Positions 1 through 5,996 of a DNA stretch of 19,257 nucleotides are shown one piece after another; positions within the stretch are counted from its first letter, which is position 1; every line of letters starts with the position of its first letter. Made by a program: the position numbers and the translations under genes. Origin of the DNA: Thiobacillus denitrificans. Its GTDB lineage: Bacteria > Pseudomonadota > Gammaproteobacteria > Burkholderiales > Thiobacillaceae. The DNA lies in the NCBI GenBank assembly GCA_002424845.1, contig DILD01000004.1, positions 1 to 19,257 on the forward strand, read 5' to 3'. Under the pieces are notes generated by a model. It searched no databases. It was not told where the DNA came from and saw nothing but the letters and a program-made list of their open reading frames with translations.

Positions 1-674
1 TCGACACCGTGCTGTATTTCGAAGGTGACACCGGCTCGTCGTTCCGCCTGGTGCGCGCGTTCAAGAACCGCTTCGGCGCGGTCAACGAAATCGGCGTTTT
101 CGCGATGACCGAGAAGGGCCTCAAGGGCGTCTCCAACCCCTCGGCGATTTTCCTGTCGCGCCACGGCGAGCCGGTTCCAGGCTCATGCGTGCTGGTCACG
201 CAGGAAGGCACGCGGCCGCTGCTGGTGGAAATCCAGGCACTGGTCGATGCCAGCCATGCGCCGAGCCCGCGTCGCCTCAGCGTGGGCCTGGAGCAGAACC
301 GCCTCGCCATGCTGCTGGCCGTGCTGCACCGCCACGCCGGCATCGCCTGCTTCGATCAGGACGTGTTCGTCAACGCGGTGGGCGGGGTGAAGATCAGCGA
401 GCCCGCCGCCGACCTCGCCGTGCTGGCAGCGATCGTGTCGTCGCTGAGAAGCCAGCCTCTGCCCGACAAGCTGGTGATGTTCGGCGAAGTGGGGCTGGCC
501 GGCGAAATCCGCCCGGTACAGCGCGGCCAGGAACGCCTCAAGGAAGCCGCCAAGCTGGGTTTCACCCAGGCCATCGTGCCGGCCGCAAACCAGCCCAAGC
601 AGAAGATCGCCGGCATGACGATCCACGCGGTGCATCGTCTGGACGAGGCAATTCGGTTATTCAGGGAAGCGTGA
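1..674 (+). CDS. radA: DNA repair protein RadA/Sms, 3' part (5' end outside window)
   Basis: RadA is a RecA-like ATPase that promotes branch migration of recombination intermediates. The first complete in-frame codon is at position 3, and the visible 223 residues are about the C-terminal half of a ~455-residue protein. The RadA signature KNRFG is at visible residues 21-25, followed by NEIGVF. The remainder is the Lon-protease-like C-terminal domain (SVGLEQNRLAMLLAVL, then DLAVLAAIVSS, GEVGLAGEIRPV), which in RadA is structural and not proteolytic. The zinc finger and Walker A motif are upstream of the window. The gene ends at TGA 672-674. The GTG at position 9 is an internal Val codon and not a start. 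The last ~155 bp recur, diverged, at 1598-1739. The assignment is secure from motifs and order. Confidence 0.95.
   Translation, partial: DTVLYFEGDTGSSFRLVRAFKNRFGAVNEIGVFAMTEKGLKGVSNPSAIFLSRHGEPVPGSCVLVTQEGTRPLLVEIQALVDASHAPSPRRLSVGLEQNRLAMLLAVLHRHAGIACFDQDVFVNAVGGVKISEPAADLAVLAAIVSSLRSQPLPDKLVMFGEVGLAGEIRPVQRGQERLKEAAKLGFTQAIVPAANQPKQKIAGMTIHAVHRLDEAIRLFREA
519..674 (+). repeat. Direct repeat, copy A: 3' end of intact radA
   Basis: This segment of radA is repeated at 1598-1739. Aligned by eye, 519-617 matches 1598-1696 with 8 mismatches in 99 nt. Copy B then lacks 14 nt, after which 639-668 and 1704-1733 are identical over 30 nt, and the stop codon position is also shared. Similarity ends sharply at the radA stop: 675 onward does not resemble 1740 onward. 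Five of the eight mismatches are synonymous third-position changes, so the copies look like diverged alleles rather than a recent duplication. Confidence 0.9.
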
Positions 675-729
675 CAGCCTGGTATGGCCTTTGGCTTGTC
701 CGGTGAGCTGATTGATTGTTGAGGACACG

Positions 730-1566
730 ATGCAGTTCCAGGGTTATTACATCAATCTGAGTTCAAGCATCGACCGTGACGCCGAGATGCAGCGGCAATT
801 GAACGCGCTCGGAATGTCGGGACAATACCAGCGGTTTGAAGCGGTTTCCGGTGCCGAGTCTCCCCAACTATTGCAAACCTCATTACCCCCCGGCCATCTT
901 GGCTGCTGGTTAAGTCACCAGGCCGTTTGGGCCCGGGGGAAAGCCGCGAACCGGCATGTGCATGTGCTTGAAGACGACGCGGTGCTGGCCCCCTTCCTTG
1001 TAACGGCGCTCAAGGGGATTGAACTGGATGAGGATAGCTGGGACCTGCTGTTTACCGATGTGTATTTTCATCCGCCGCCGACGCCCGAGCAGTTCGTGCG
1101 CTTGAGGCAATGGCGGCGGGCTTTTGCCGATAGCAGAAAAATCACGCTAGCCGATCTGAGATATTTGCCGTTCACGGGAACGACCTCCTATCTCGTCAAT
1201 CGGCGCAGCATTGATAAGCTGATGGCGCTTGTGGATGGGCAGTGGAAGCAGAACAAGACGCTGGATGTCCATTTGCAGGGACTGGTACGTGAGGGCAGGC
1301 TTCGTGCATTGGTCACGATCCCTTTCCTTTCAGGGCTGGGGTCGTGCAATGTCGATTCGACCACGGGTAGCCAGGGGCCGGCGCTGGAAGCATTGAATGC
1401 CTTTCGTGAGGCCCTGTATTACCAGGCGGATCTGGACGAGATCTACGCGAGAATCAGCCCCTGCGATTGCTCCGGGAATACCGAGCCGTTTTTGGGCATC
1501 TATCTGGAGCTCTTGCGCAATGTGCTTGGAAACCTGAAAGTGATCGAGCCGCCCCGCATGGACTAA
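730..1566 (+). CDS. Glycosyltransferase family 25 (LPS-type) protein
   Basis: A 278-residue cytoplasmic glycosyltransferase of the LPS-biosynthesis GT25 family, which typically adds a sugar such as galactose to lipooligosaccharide or capsule. Family marks are the N-terminal YYINLSSSIDRDAEM (6-20), GHLGCWLSH (55-63) and HVLEDDAVL (78-86) with the acidic triad EDD. The ATG at 730 is chosen because GAGG at 721-724 sits 5 nt upstream; an in-frame TTG at 712 would add six residues but lacks such a site. Sampled lines are 50-58% GC against about 72% in one sampled line of radA, suggesting a different origin. It lies 55 nt after radA and is followed by a second partial radA 3' end, so it is probably acquired. 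The sugar donor and acceptor cannot be told from sequence. Confidence 0.85.
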   Translation: MQFQGYYINLSSSIDRDAEMQRQLNALGMSGQYQRFEAVSGAESPQLLQTSLPPGHLGCWLSHQAVWARGKAANRHVHVLEDDAVLAPFLVTALKGIELDEDSWDLLFTDVYFHPPPTPEQFVRLRQWRRAFADSRKITLADLRYLPFTGTTSYLVNRRSIDKLMALVDGQWKQNKTLDVHLQGLVREGRLRALVTIPFLSGLGSCNVDSTTGSQGPALEALNAFREALYYQADLDEIYARISPCDCSGNTEPFLGIYLELLRNVLGNLKVIEPPRMD

Positions 1567-1597
1567 GGCGGCCTTTATGGGCGCGACCAAGCTCCCG

Positions 1598-1739
1598 CAG
1601 CGCGCGCAGGAACGCCTCAAGGAAGCCGCCAAGCCGGGTTTCACCCAAGCCATCGTGCCGGCCGCCAACCAGCCCAAGCAGAAGATTGCGGGAATGGAGA
1701 TGGCTGGACGAGGCAATTCGGTTATTCAGGGAAACCTGA
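1598..1739 (+). pseudogene. radA: Truncated, frameshifted copy of the radA 3' end
   Basis: Read in frame this segment gives QERLKEAAKPGFTQAIVPAA and then NQPKQKIAGM, almost identical to the RadA C-terminus. A 14-nt deletion after the ATG at 1694-1696 then shifts the frame, while the following 30 nt match radA 639-668 exactly. There is no N-terminal part: upstream of 1598 similarity to radA stops at once. The fragment cannot make RadA. An open frame starting at ATG 1577 runs through it into unrelated residues, but I see no reason to call that a gene. The fragment is best read as the displaced end of another radA allele, with the GT25 gene lying between the two copies. Confidence 0.85.
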
Positions 1740-2147
1740 GTATGTGCGGTGGGTGTGCAACGAATGAAAAGTCGAAATCGTGGTTTCTGAGCTGAGCTGC
1801 CCCCTGTTGTTTCTGTTCCGATTACGCCCTGCAGCTGTGCGATGACCTTATCGGCTGCGGCGGCCTTGACGTTCCGGAAACGCAGTGCAGTGACGACGCC
1901 CCCGCAGTGGGGTTGTATTTGACGGTGTTCGAGGGCGCTCCTGATTGCCAACAATGCATCCGAAACGGTTTCCCATGAAGGCATATCCGGCTATGCCCGT
2001 GATGCCAGTAGCGCGTTGTAGAAACTCCCCGGCGAGCCGGGCTGGCAAAGGCATTTCCCCCTTTGGGCAACCTGCCGGGAATCCTGAATCCACTCGGCGG
2101 CGTCCAGGGCGGTTGCCTGGTACGCTAGATGGGCAGAATACTCAGAG

Positions 2148-2192
2148 GATATTGTTTTATGCCAGAATTGCATAGCCTCTAAGAACAATATC
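2148..2192. repeat. Inverted repeat with nested stem in intergenic DNA
   Basis: GATATTGTT at 2148-2156 is perfectly complementary to AACAATATC at 2184-2192. Inside the 27-nt loop TATGC (2158-2162) pairs with GCATA (2170-2174), so a two-level stem can form. No T-tract follows the repeat on the plus strand, so it does not look like a standard intrinsic terminator. It could be an operator, a mobile-element end or a structured leader; the sequence does not decide. Confidence 0.45.
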
Positions 2193-2361
2193 TGACATGG
2201 GTTTTCGTCGTTGATTTTCCGGTTTGTTAATGCTTCTTCGGGGTGAGGGGCGGATCGTGTTTTCCTGGCAGTGCTTGCGAGCCATTAAGCCCATTCGGGC
2301 GAAAAAAGAGAAATAGTTCATCCCCCCGATTTTCTTTGGGTGGGGCATTGAATTGTTATAC

Positions 2362-2373
2362 AGGAGGGGGAGG
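2362..2373 (+). promoter_or_regulatory. Strong purine-rich ribosome binding site deciding the start at 2374
   Basis: AGGAGG at 2362-2367 is followed by GGGAGG directly abutting ATG 2374. This near-perfect site fixes the start and excludes the in-frame TTG at 2353, which lies upstream of it. GGGGGA at 2366-2371 is complementary to TCCCCC at 2321-2326, so the site could be occluded by RNA folding. Confidence 0.75.
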
Positions 2374-3087
2374 ATGAAGGCGAATCTGTGGTTTTACATG
2401 CTGGCTGCGGGCAGTCTGCTGAACGGTGCCGTGTACGCTGAGCATGAAGGTGATCCGCACTACACGCCAGCCGGTTTCTTTGATGCCCATGTCTGCAACT
2501 GGCCGGAAAAACCACGCTTTCTCATGGCCCTGTTTTCCACGCCGCGCTATGACGAGATCGTCAAGGTGGCCGTGTTTGCGCCGGATGGCGTGCACGTCGG
2601 CAATCTTGACTTGACCCGCTTCCGCGCCTTCAAGACTCAATCAGGCCAGGCGAAGCGCGCTTTTATTGCCCACCTCGATCTGCCCGGAAAGGTGCCGGAT
2701 GGCTGGTATCGGGCGGAAATCGATCTCAAGGATGGCAGCCGCATCGAGGCCCGGGATTACGTCGTTCACCACTTCATGCCGCATCCGGCTGGCATCCATC
2801 CCGCTCCGGGTGCGTGGGATGTTCCTGCTTCGGCCGAATTGCGTTGGGATCCAATTCCAGGCGCGAAGTATTACGAGGTTTTCCTGCGAAATGACTGGGA
2901 GGGGACGGAGGCCACGTCTTCAGGATTGCTTACCGAGCCCCGCTTTGTCCCGCCCAAGGGCTCGCTCCAGTCCGACGGTGAATATGTGTGGCGCATCCAT
3001 GCCCGGGACAGCGATGGCAACATACTGTTGGGAGACTTCAATCATGGCTCCCTCAGTCCGGAGATGCGCTTCACCGTCATCAAGTGA
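2374..3087 (+). CDS. Secreted protein with fibronectin-III-like C-terminal domain, function unknown
   Basis: 237 residues. Residues 1-22 form a typical Sec signal peptide: a Lys, a hydrophobic core, and a cleavage site after AVYA with the mature protein starting EHEGD. The mature N-terminal part (to ~135) contains FFDAHVCNWPEKPRF with the only mature cysteine, and beta-rich segments (VKVAVFAPDGVHVG, GWYRAEIDLKDGSRIEARDY). Residues ~145-237 resemble a fibronectin-III fold (AELRWDPIPGAKYYEVFLR, then GEYVWRIHARDSDGN). No catalytic motif is visible, so a binding or structural role in the periplasm or outside the cell is likely. It stands alone on this strand and converges with the minus-strand operon, the two stops being only 4 nt apart. 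I do not recognise the family. Confidence 0.75.
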   Translation: MKANLWFYMLAAGSLLNGAVYAEHEGDPHYTPAGFFDAHVCNWPEKPRFLMALFSTPRYDEIVKVAVFAPDGVHVGNLDLTRFRAFKTQSGQAKRAFIAHLDLPGKVPDGWYRAEIDLKDGSRIEARDYVVHHFMPHPAGIHPAPGAWDVPASAELRWDPIPGAKYYEVFLRNDWEGTEATSSGLLTEPRFVPPKGSLQSDGEYVWRIHARDSDGNILLGDFNHGSLSPEMRFTVIK

Positions 3088-3091
3088 AGCG

Positions 3092-4327
3092 TTAGCGTTT
3101 GCGGGCTTTCCAGGTCACGCTGCAGGTCTGCCTCAGGTATTCGAGGGCGCGTTCCATGTGGGTGTCCGGCCAATTGGGGTCGAGATCGGCGAGTCGTTCT
3201 TCCGCTTCGCGTCTCAAATCGTCGGTCCAGGATGCCTTCAAGTCTTGCCGGATCGCTTCAGGCGCATGGTCGTCGATGAATTTGATCACGGCCTGTGAAT
3301 CGAAGCCGCTGGTGCGGAAAACCCGGATGATTTCCTTGCCTTCGCGCAGCAGCATGGCGGCTTTGGGGGGAAGCCCGGTGGCAACGAAGAAGCACACTGT
3401 GGCCACGACTGCGGGGTCGTCCGCTTCGCCGTGCGTCACGCGATCCCACTCCTTGGCAACCAGGCGATCGTATTCCCGGACGTCTTCGTCCAGGCTCTCG
3501 CGGACGAAATACGTTTCGCCCGACTCGCCGTACAGCAACTTATCGGCCGTGCTGGAGGCGGCGCGAATCTGCGGCAAGTCCTTTTCGATGAAACGAGCCA
3601 TCGCGCGTTGCGCAAGTTGCTGGAATTCCGTGGGGGCTTCCTTGAGGAAGGCTTTCAGCCGGGCGTCATTCAACCGGGCTTTCGCCGGTTTGGCGGCCTT
3701 GATCAAGCCGACGAATGCGGTGCGGGTGGGGATTTTCAATTCGGCCTGGTCGGCAAAGAACACCAGCATGGCGCTGCGGATCAGCGAATCGGCCTCGTCG
3801 ATGTCGTTGCGGGAAACGCCCATTTTCGTGGCCAGCCAGAACGCGAAATCGATGGTGTTCTGGTGCGCCTGGCGCATCGCCAGCTCGGACCGGTATTCGG
3901 CAAGGGGGAGGGTGGCCGCAGCTGTCTTTTCGTCAAGATAGGCGCGTTGGCTCTCGGGCGAAACCGAACGGCCGACGATCAGCGTGCTGTCCGGCATGGC
4001 ATGGAGCCGCTTGAGCATGTCCGAGCCGGCCTTGGAGTGCGACAGGAAGGTCTTGTCGCGCAGGGAGGCCGCGGCGATCTGCAGGTCGCCCTCCGACAGG
4101 TCCTCCAGGTAGAGACTGACCAGGTTCACCATGCGGTGCAGCGCGAGTTCGAGTTCCGGCCGCAAATGCGCGGTGCCAAAGAAGTTGGCGATCTGGACGA
4201 TGCCTTTCGAGAAGCCTTCCTGGATGCCTTGCAGCTGTGCAGGCGTGAGGATGCCCTGCTGGACGCCGTAACGCAGGGCCTTGTCGAAAAACGGCCGGTT
4301 GTCGAAAGTCGCGAGTGCGGTGGTCAT
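3092..4327 (-). CDS. Hypothetical protein, last gene of the J-domain operon
   Basis: A 411-residue, mostly alpha-helical soluble protein with no signal peptide, membrane segment or known motif that I recognise. The N-terminus (FDNRPFFDKALRYGVQQGIL, then LTPAQLQGIQEGFSKGIVQ) and mid-region (FAFWLATKMGVSRNDIDEADSLIRSAMLVFFAD) look like helical-repeat material; the C-terminus is basic (TWKARKR). The ATG at 4327 is preceded by AAGGA, which overlaps the stop of the upstream gene, and the gap is 11 nt, so translation is probably coupled. It follows a J-domain gene and two other unassigned genes in one direction, which suggests a role with that chaperone partner; this is inference from position only. 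It could equally be a cytoplasmic scaffold or an adaptor. Confidence 0.8.
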   Translation of the reverse strand: MTTALATFDNRPFFDKALRYGVQQGILTPAQLQGIQEGFSKGIVQIANFFGTAHLRPELELALHRMVNLVSLYLEDLSEGDLQIAAASLRDKTFLSHSKAGSDMLKRLHAMPDSTLIVGRSVSPESQRAYLDEKTAAATLPLAEYRSELAMRQAHQNTIDFAFWLATKMGVSRNDIDEADSLIRSAMLVFFADQAELKIPTRTAFVGLIKAAKPAKARLNDARLKAFLKEAPTEFQQLAQRAMARFIEKDLPQIRAASSTADKLLYGESGETYFVRESLDEDVREYDRLVAKEWDRVTHGEADDPAVVATVCFFVATGLPPKAAMLLREGKEIIRVFRTSGFDSQAVIKFIDDHAPEAIRQDLKASWTDDLRREAEERLADLDPNWPDTHMERALEYLRQTCSVTWKARKR

Positions 4328-4338
4328 GCGTCCCGTCC

Positions 4339-5088
4339 TTAAATGGCGGACTCTTCTTCGTCGCCCGCCGCCGCTTCGGAACCCGGCGCCTCGGGAATCG
4401 ACGCCACGTCGAACATCTCCAGCATTTTCTGCGCACGGTCACGCAGGAGGATCATCACTTCCTCGAACGCATCGGGCACGTCGTAGCGAAGCACCCAGGC
4501 GGTTTCCATCCAGTCGCCATCGGCGATTTCGGAACGGGAAAGCACGGGCCGCGTGTCTTCGATGAAGTTGCCGAAGGCCAGGCCATGGTCGATTTCCTCG
4601 ATTTTTTCCATGAGCCAGGTGTTGTGGGTCTTGGCATCGGAATCGGGATCGAGCTGCGGCACAAAGCTTCCGCTGGAGGCGAAGCTGAAGACTTCGTCGT
4701 AATGGTCGGCAAAATAGTCGGCCAGCGTGTTGCTGCCCTCCTCGATGTCGGCCATGGCTTCAAGGTATTCGTGTACGGTATCGGCGTCGCGGTGGATGAC
4801 GGCATTCATCATGGCGCGCAGCCTTTCGCTGGTGCGATCGCCATACTTCTTTTCCAGCACGATCGAGCGGGCGAACTGCTCGGGCGTGACCAGCATGTTC
4901 ACCACGGATTCCCTGGACGAATCGAATTCGCGCATGACCGCAAGCAGATCCTTGGGCTGCAACTCGTCCAGGATCTCCACCAGCGCGTGATCGCCCTGTT
5001 CGTCGGCAATGGTCGCGAGCGCGTGCTCGGCGCCGGCGATATCGCCGGCAAGAATCAACTGCGAGGATTTCAAAACAACCGGGTGCAT
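4339..5088 (-). CDS. Hypothetical acidic helical protein, J-domain operon
   Basis: 249 residues, strongly acidic, soluble, no signal peptide. The N-terminal ~90 residues (SSQLILAGDIAGAEHALATI, then HALVEILDELQPKDLLAVMREFD) have the spacing of an alpha-superhelical repeat, loosely like the MgtE N-domain or FliG helices; this is a resemblance and not an identification. The C-terminal tail is very acidic (SEAAAGDEEESAI). AAGGA lies just upstream of ATG 5088. It is 29 nt after the preceding gene and 11 nt before the next, so it is the third member of a four-gene run. Function unknown. Confidence 0.8.
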   Translation of the reverse strand: MHPVVLKSSQLILAGDIAGAEHALATIADEQGDHALVEILDELQPKDLLAVMREFDSSRESVVNMLVTPEQFARSIVLEKKYGDRTSERLRAMMNAVIHRDADTVHEYLEAMADIEEGSNTLADYFADHYDEVFSFASSGSFVPQLDPDSDAKTHNTWLMEKIEEIDHGLAFGNFIEDTRPVLSRSEIADGDWMETAWVLRYDVPDAFEEVMILLRDRAQKMLEMFDVASIPEAPGSEAAAGDEEESAI

Positions 5089-5117
5089 GCCATGTCCTTC
5101 TTGATGAATAGTTGCGC

Positions 5118-5645
5118 TTAACGATCCAGCGGATCAAATCCCTGCTCGGCGAGCCAGTCCGCGCCGGCCTCGTTCAAATCATCCATTCCGTCCTCGTCGC
5201 GGTTTTCGTCGTCCTCTTCCTGCTCCGACTCGCGCATCGGCGCAGACGCCGAATCCTTGCCGCGCATGAATTCCAGCGCGGCGGTGGTGACGAGGAAGGC
5301 GTCGCCCCCATCCACCTTCAGTGACGATTCGATCAAGGGCCGGGCCCAGCTTGACACGGTCAGCTCGCTTTCCAGCTCGGACCAGGCGAAGAAAGCGCTG
5401 TCACCGGGTTCGCTCAGCACGACCTGCTGCATGACTTCGGTTGAGTTGAAATCAAACGCGCCGTAGAAAGCGACCGCGACCATTTCCGGGCTGAATTCGA
5501 TCATCGGCAGGATGGCGTCGATCTCCCGGCGCTTTTCGTTCAGGCGCTTTTGCAGCACCGACTTGCCTTCGGAATCCGTCACCAGATCATCGACCTCGTC
5601 GATGTAGTTTTTGATGAGATCGGAAAAATAAGGGGATTTTTTCAC
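5118..5645 (-). CDS. Hypothetical acidic protein translationally coupled to the J-domain gene
   Basis: 175 residues starting at GTG 5645. This GTG overlaps the TGA of the J-domain gene in the four-base string GTGA, a classic coupling arrangement. Residues ~1-55 are helical and charged (SDLIKNYIDEVDDLV, then VLQKRLNEKRREIDAILPM), possibly a short coiled coil. The middle (MVAVAFYGAFDFNSTEVMQQ, DAFLVTTAALEFMRG) looks like a compact alpha/beta domain. Residues ~140-160 are almost continuously Glu/Asp. No signal peptide or membrane segment. The tight coupling suggests equimolar synthesis with the J-protein and perhaps a physical partner. Family not recognised. Confidence 0.8.
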   Translation of the reverse strand: MKKSPYFSDLIKNYIDEVDDLVTDSEGKSVLQKRLNEKRREIDAILPMIEFSPEMVAVAFYGAFDFNSTEVMQQVVLSEPGDSAFFAWSELESELTVSSWARPLIESSLKVDGGDAFLVTTAALEFMRGKDSASAPMRESEQEEDDENRDEDGMDDLNEAGADWLAEQGFDPLDR

Positions 5646-5920
5646 TGCAGGGCGTCCTGGATGTATTTGCCTGAAATATCCCGGGCGACAGCCAAAGGGT
5701 CTTCGATCAGATTGCGTTGCCGGTATTCGTCGTAGGCCTTGCGGCGCACGGGGTCGGAAAGCACTTCATAGGCTTCCTGAACCGCCCTGAAGCGCACCGG
5801 CGCTTCCGGAGACTGGTTCTTGTCGGGGTGGTACTGCGCGGCTTTTTTCCGATAAGCGGCCTTGATTGAATCCGCTGTTGCAATGGGCGAGACGCCCAAT
5901 ATTTCATAACTGTCCTGCAT
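5642..5920 (-). CDS. Single-domain J-protein (DnaJ domain, DnaK co-chaperone)
   Basis: 92 residues, essentially only a J domain: YEILGVSPIATADSIKAAYR (5-24), the HPD tripeptide needed to stimulate DnaK ATPase at 31-33, then FRAVQEAYEVLSDPVRRKAYDEYR. It lacks the Gly/Phe region, zinc finger and substrate-binding domains of true DnaJ (~375 residues), so it is a class III J-protein that must be aimed at a substrate by its ~20-residue tail or by partner proteins. ATG 5920 is chosen because AGGG lies 5 nt upstream and the J domain begins right after; a GTG at 5971 would add 17 residues without similarity. It starts 76 nt downstream of prfC on the same strand, so it may be co-transcribed with it, and it heads the operon of three unknown genes. 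Confidence 0.9.
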   Translation of the reverse strand: MQDSYEILGVSPIATADSIKAAYRKKAAQYHPDKNQSPEAPVRFRAVQEAYEVLSDPVRRKAYDEYRQRNLIEDPLAVARDISGKYIQDALQ

Positions 5921-5996
5921 AACGCCCTTTTTTAGGTGTCCATTAACCCATCCGTACCGGACCGGGTTCACATGATTGGCAATGTCGGCTTGCTGC

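Larger units (their letters stand above)
1740..2373. other. Gene-poor intergenic stretch after the radA fragment
   Basis: No convincing gene was found in ~630 nt. A minus-strand open frame beginning at ATG 1984 encodes about 60 residues of protein-like composition (PSWETVSDALLAIRSALEHR near its start). It then runs antisense through the radA fragment, and I cannot match it to a family; it may be a decayed gene remnant. From about 2140 to 2220 the GC content falls to near 42%, and an inverted repeat lies at 2148-2192. A small GCCC-ATTC-GGGC hairpin is at 2289-2300, and a run of six C at 2322-2327 precedes the strong ribosome binding site of the next gene. No clear -35/-10 pair was identified. 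Confidence 0.5.

Noticed and set aside
1577..1795. 72-codon plus-strand frame through the radA fragment as a new small gene
   Set aside because: Its N-terminal part is merely the RadA C-terminus and the rest is frameshifted sequence; no ribosome site.
2289..2308. GCCC-ATTC-GGGC hairpin followed by GAAAAAAG as a terminator
   Set aside because: On the plus strand A and not T follows; on the minus strand the T run precedes the stem.
3431..4342. 303-codon plus-strand frame antisense to the 411-residue gene
   Set aside because: The minus-strand frame has proper ribosome sites, tight operon spacing and normal protein composition; the antisense product does not.
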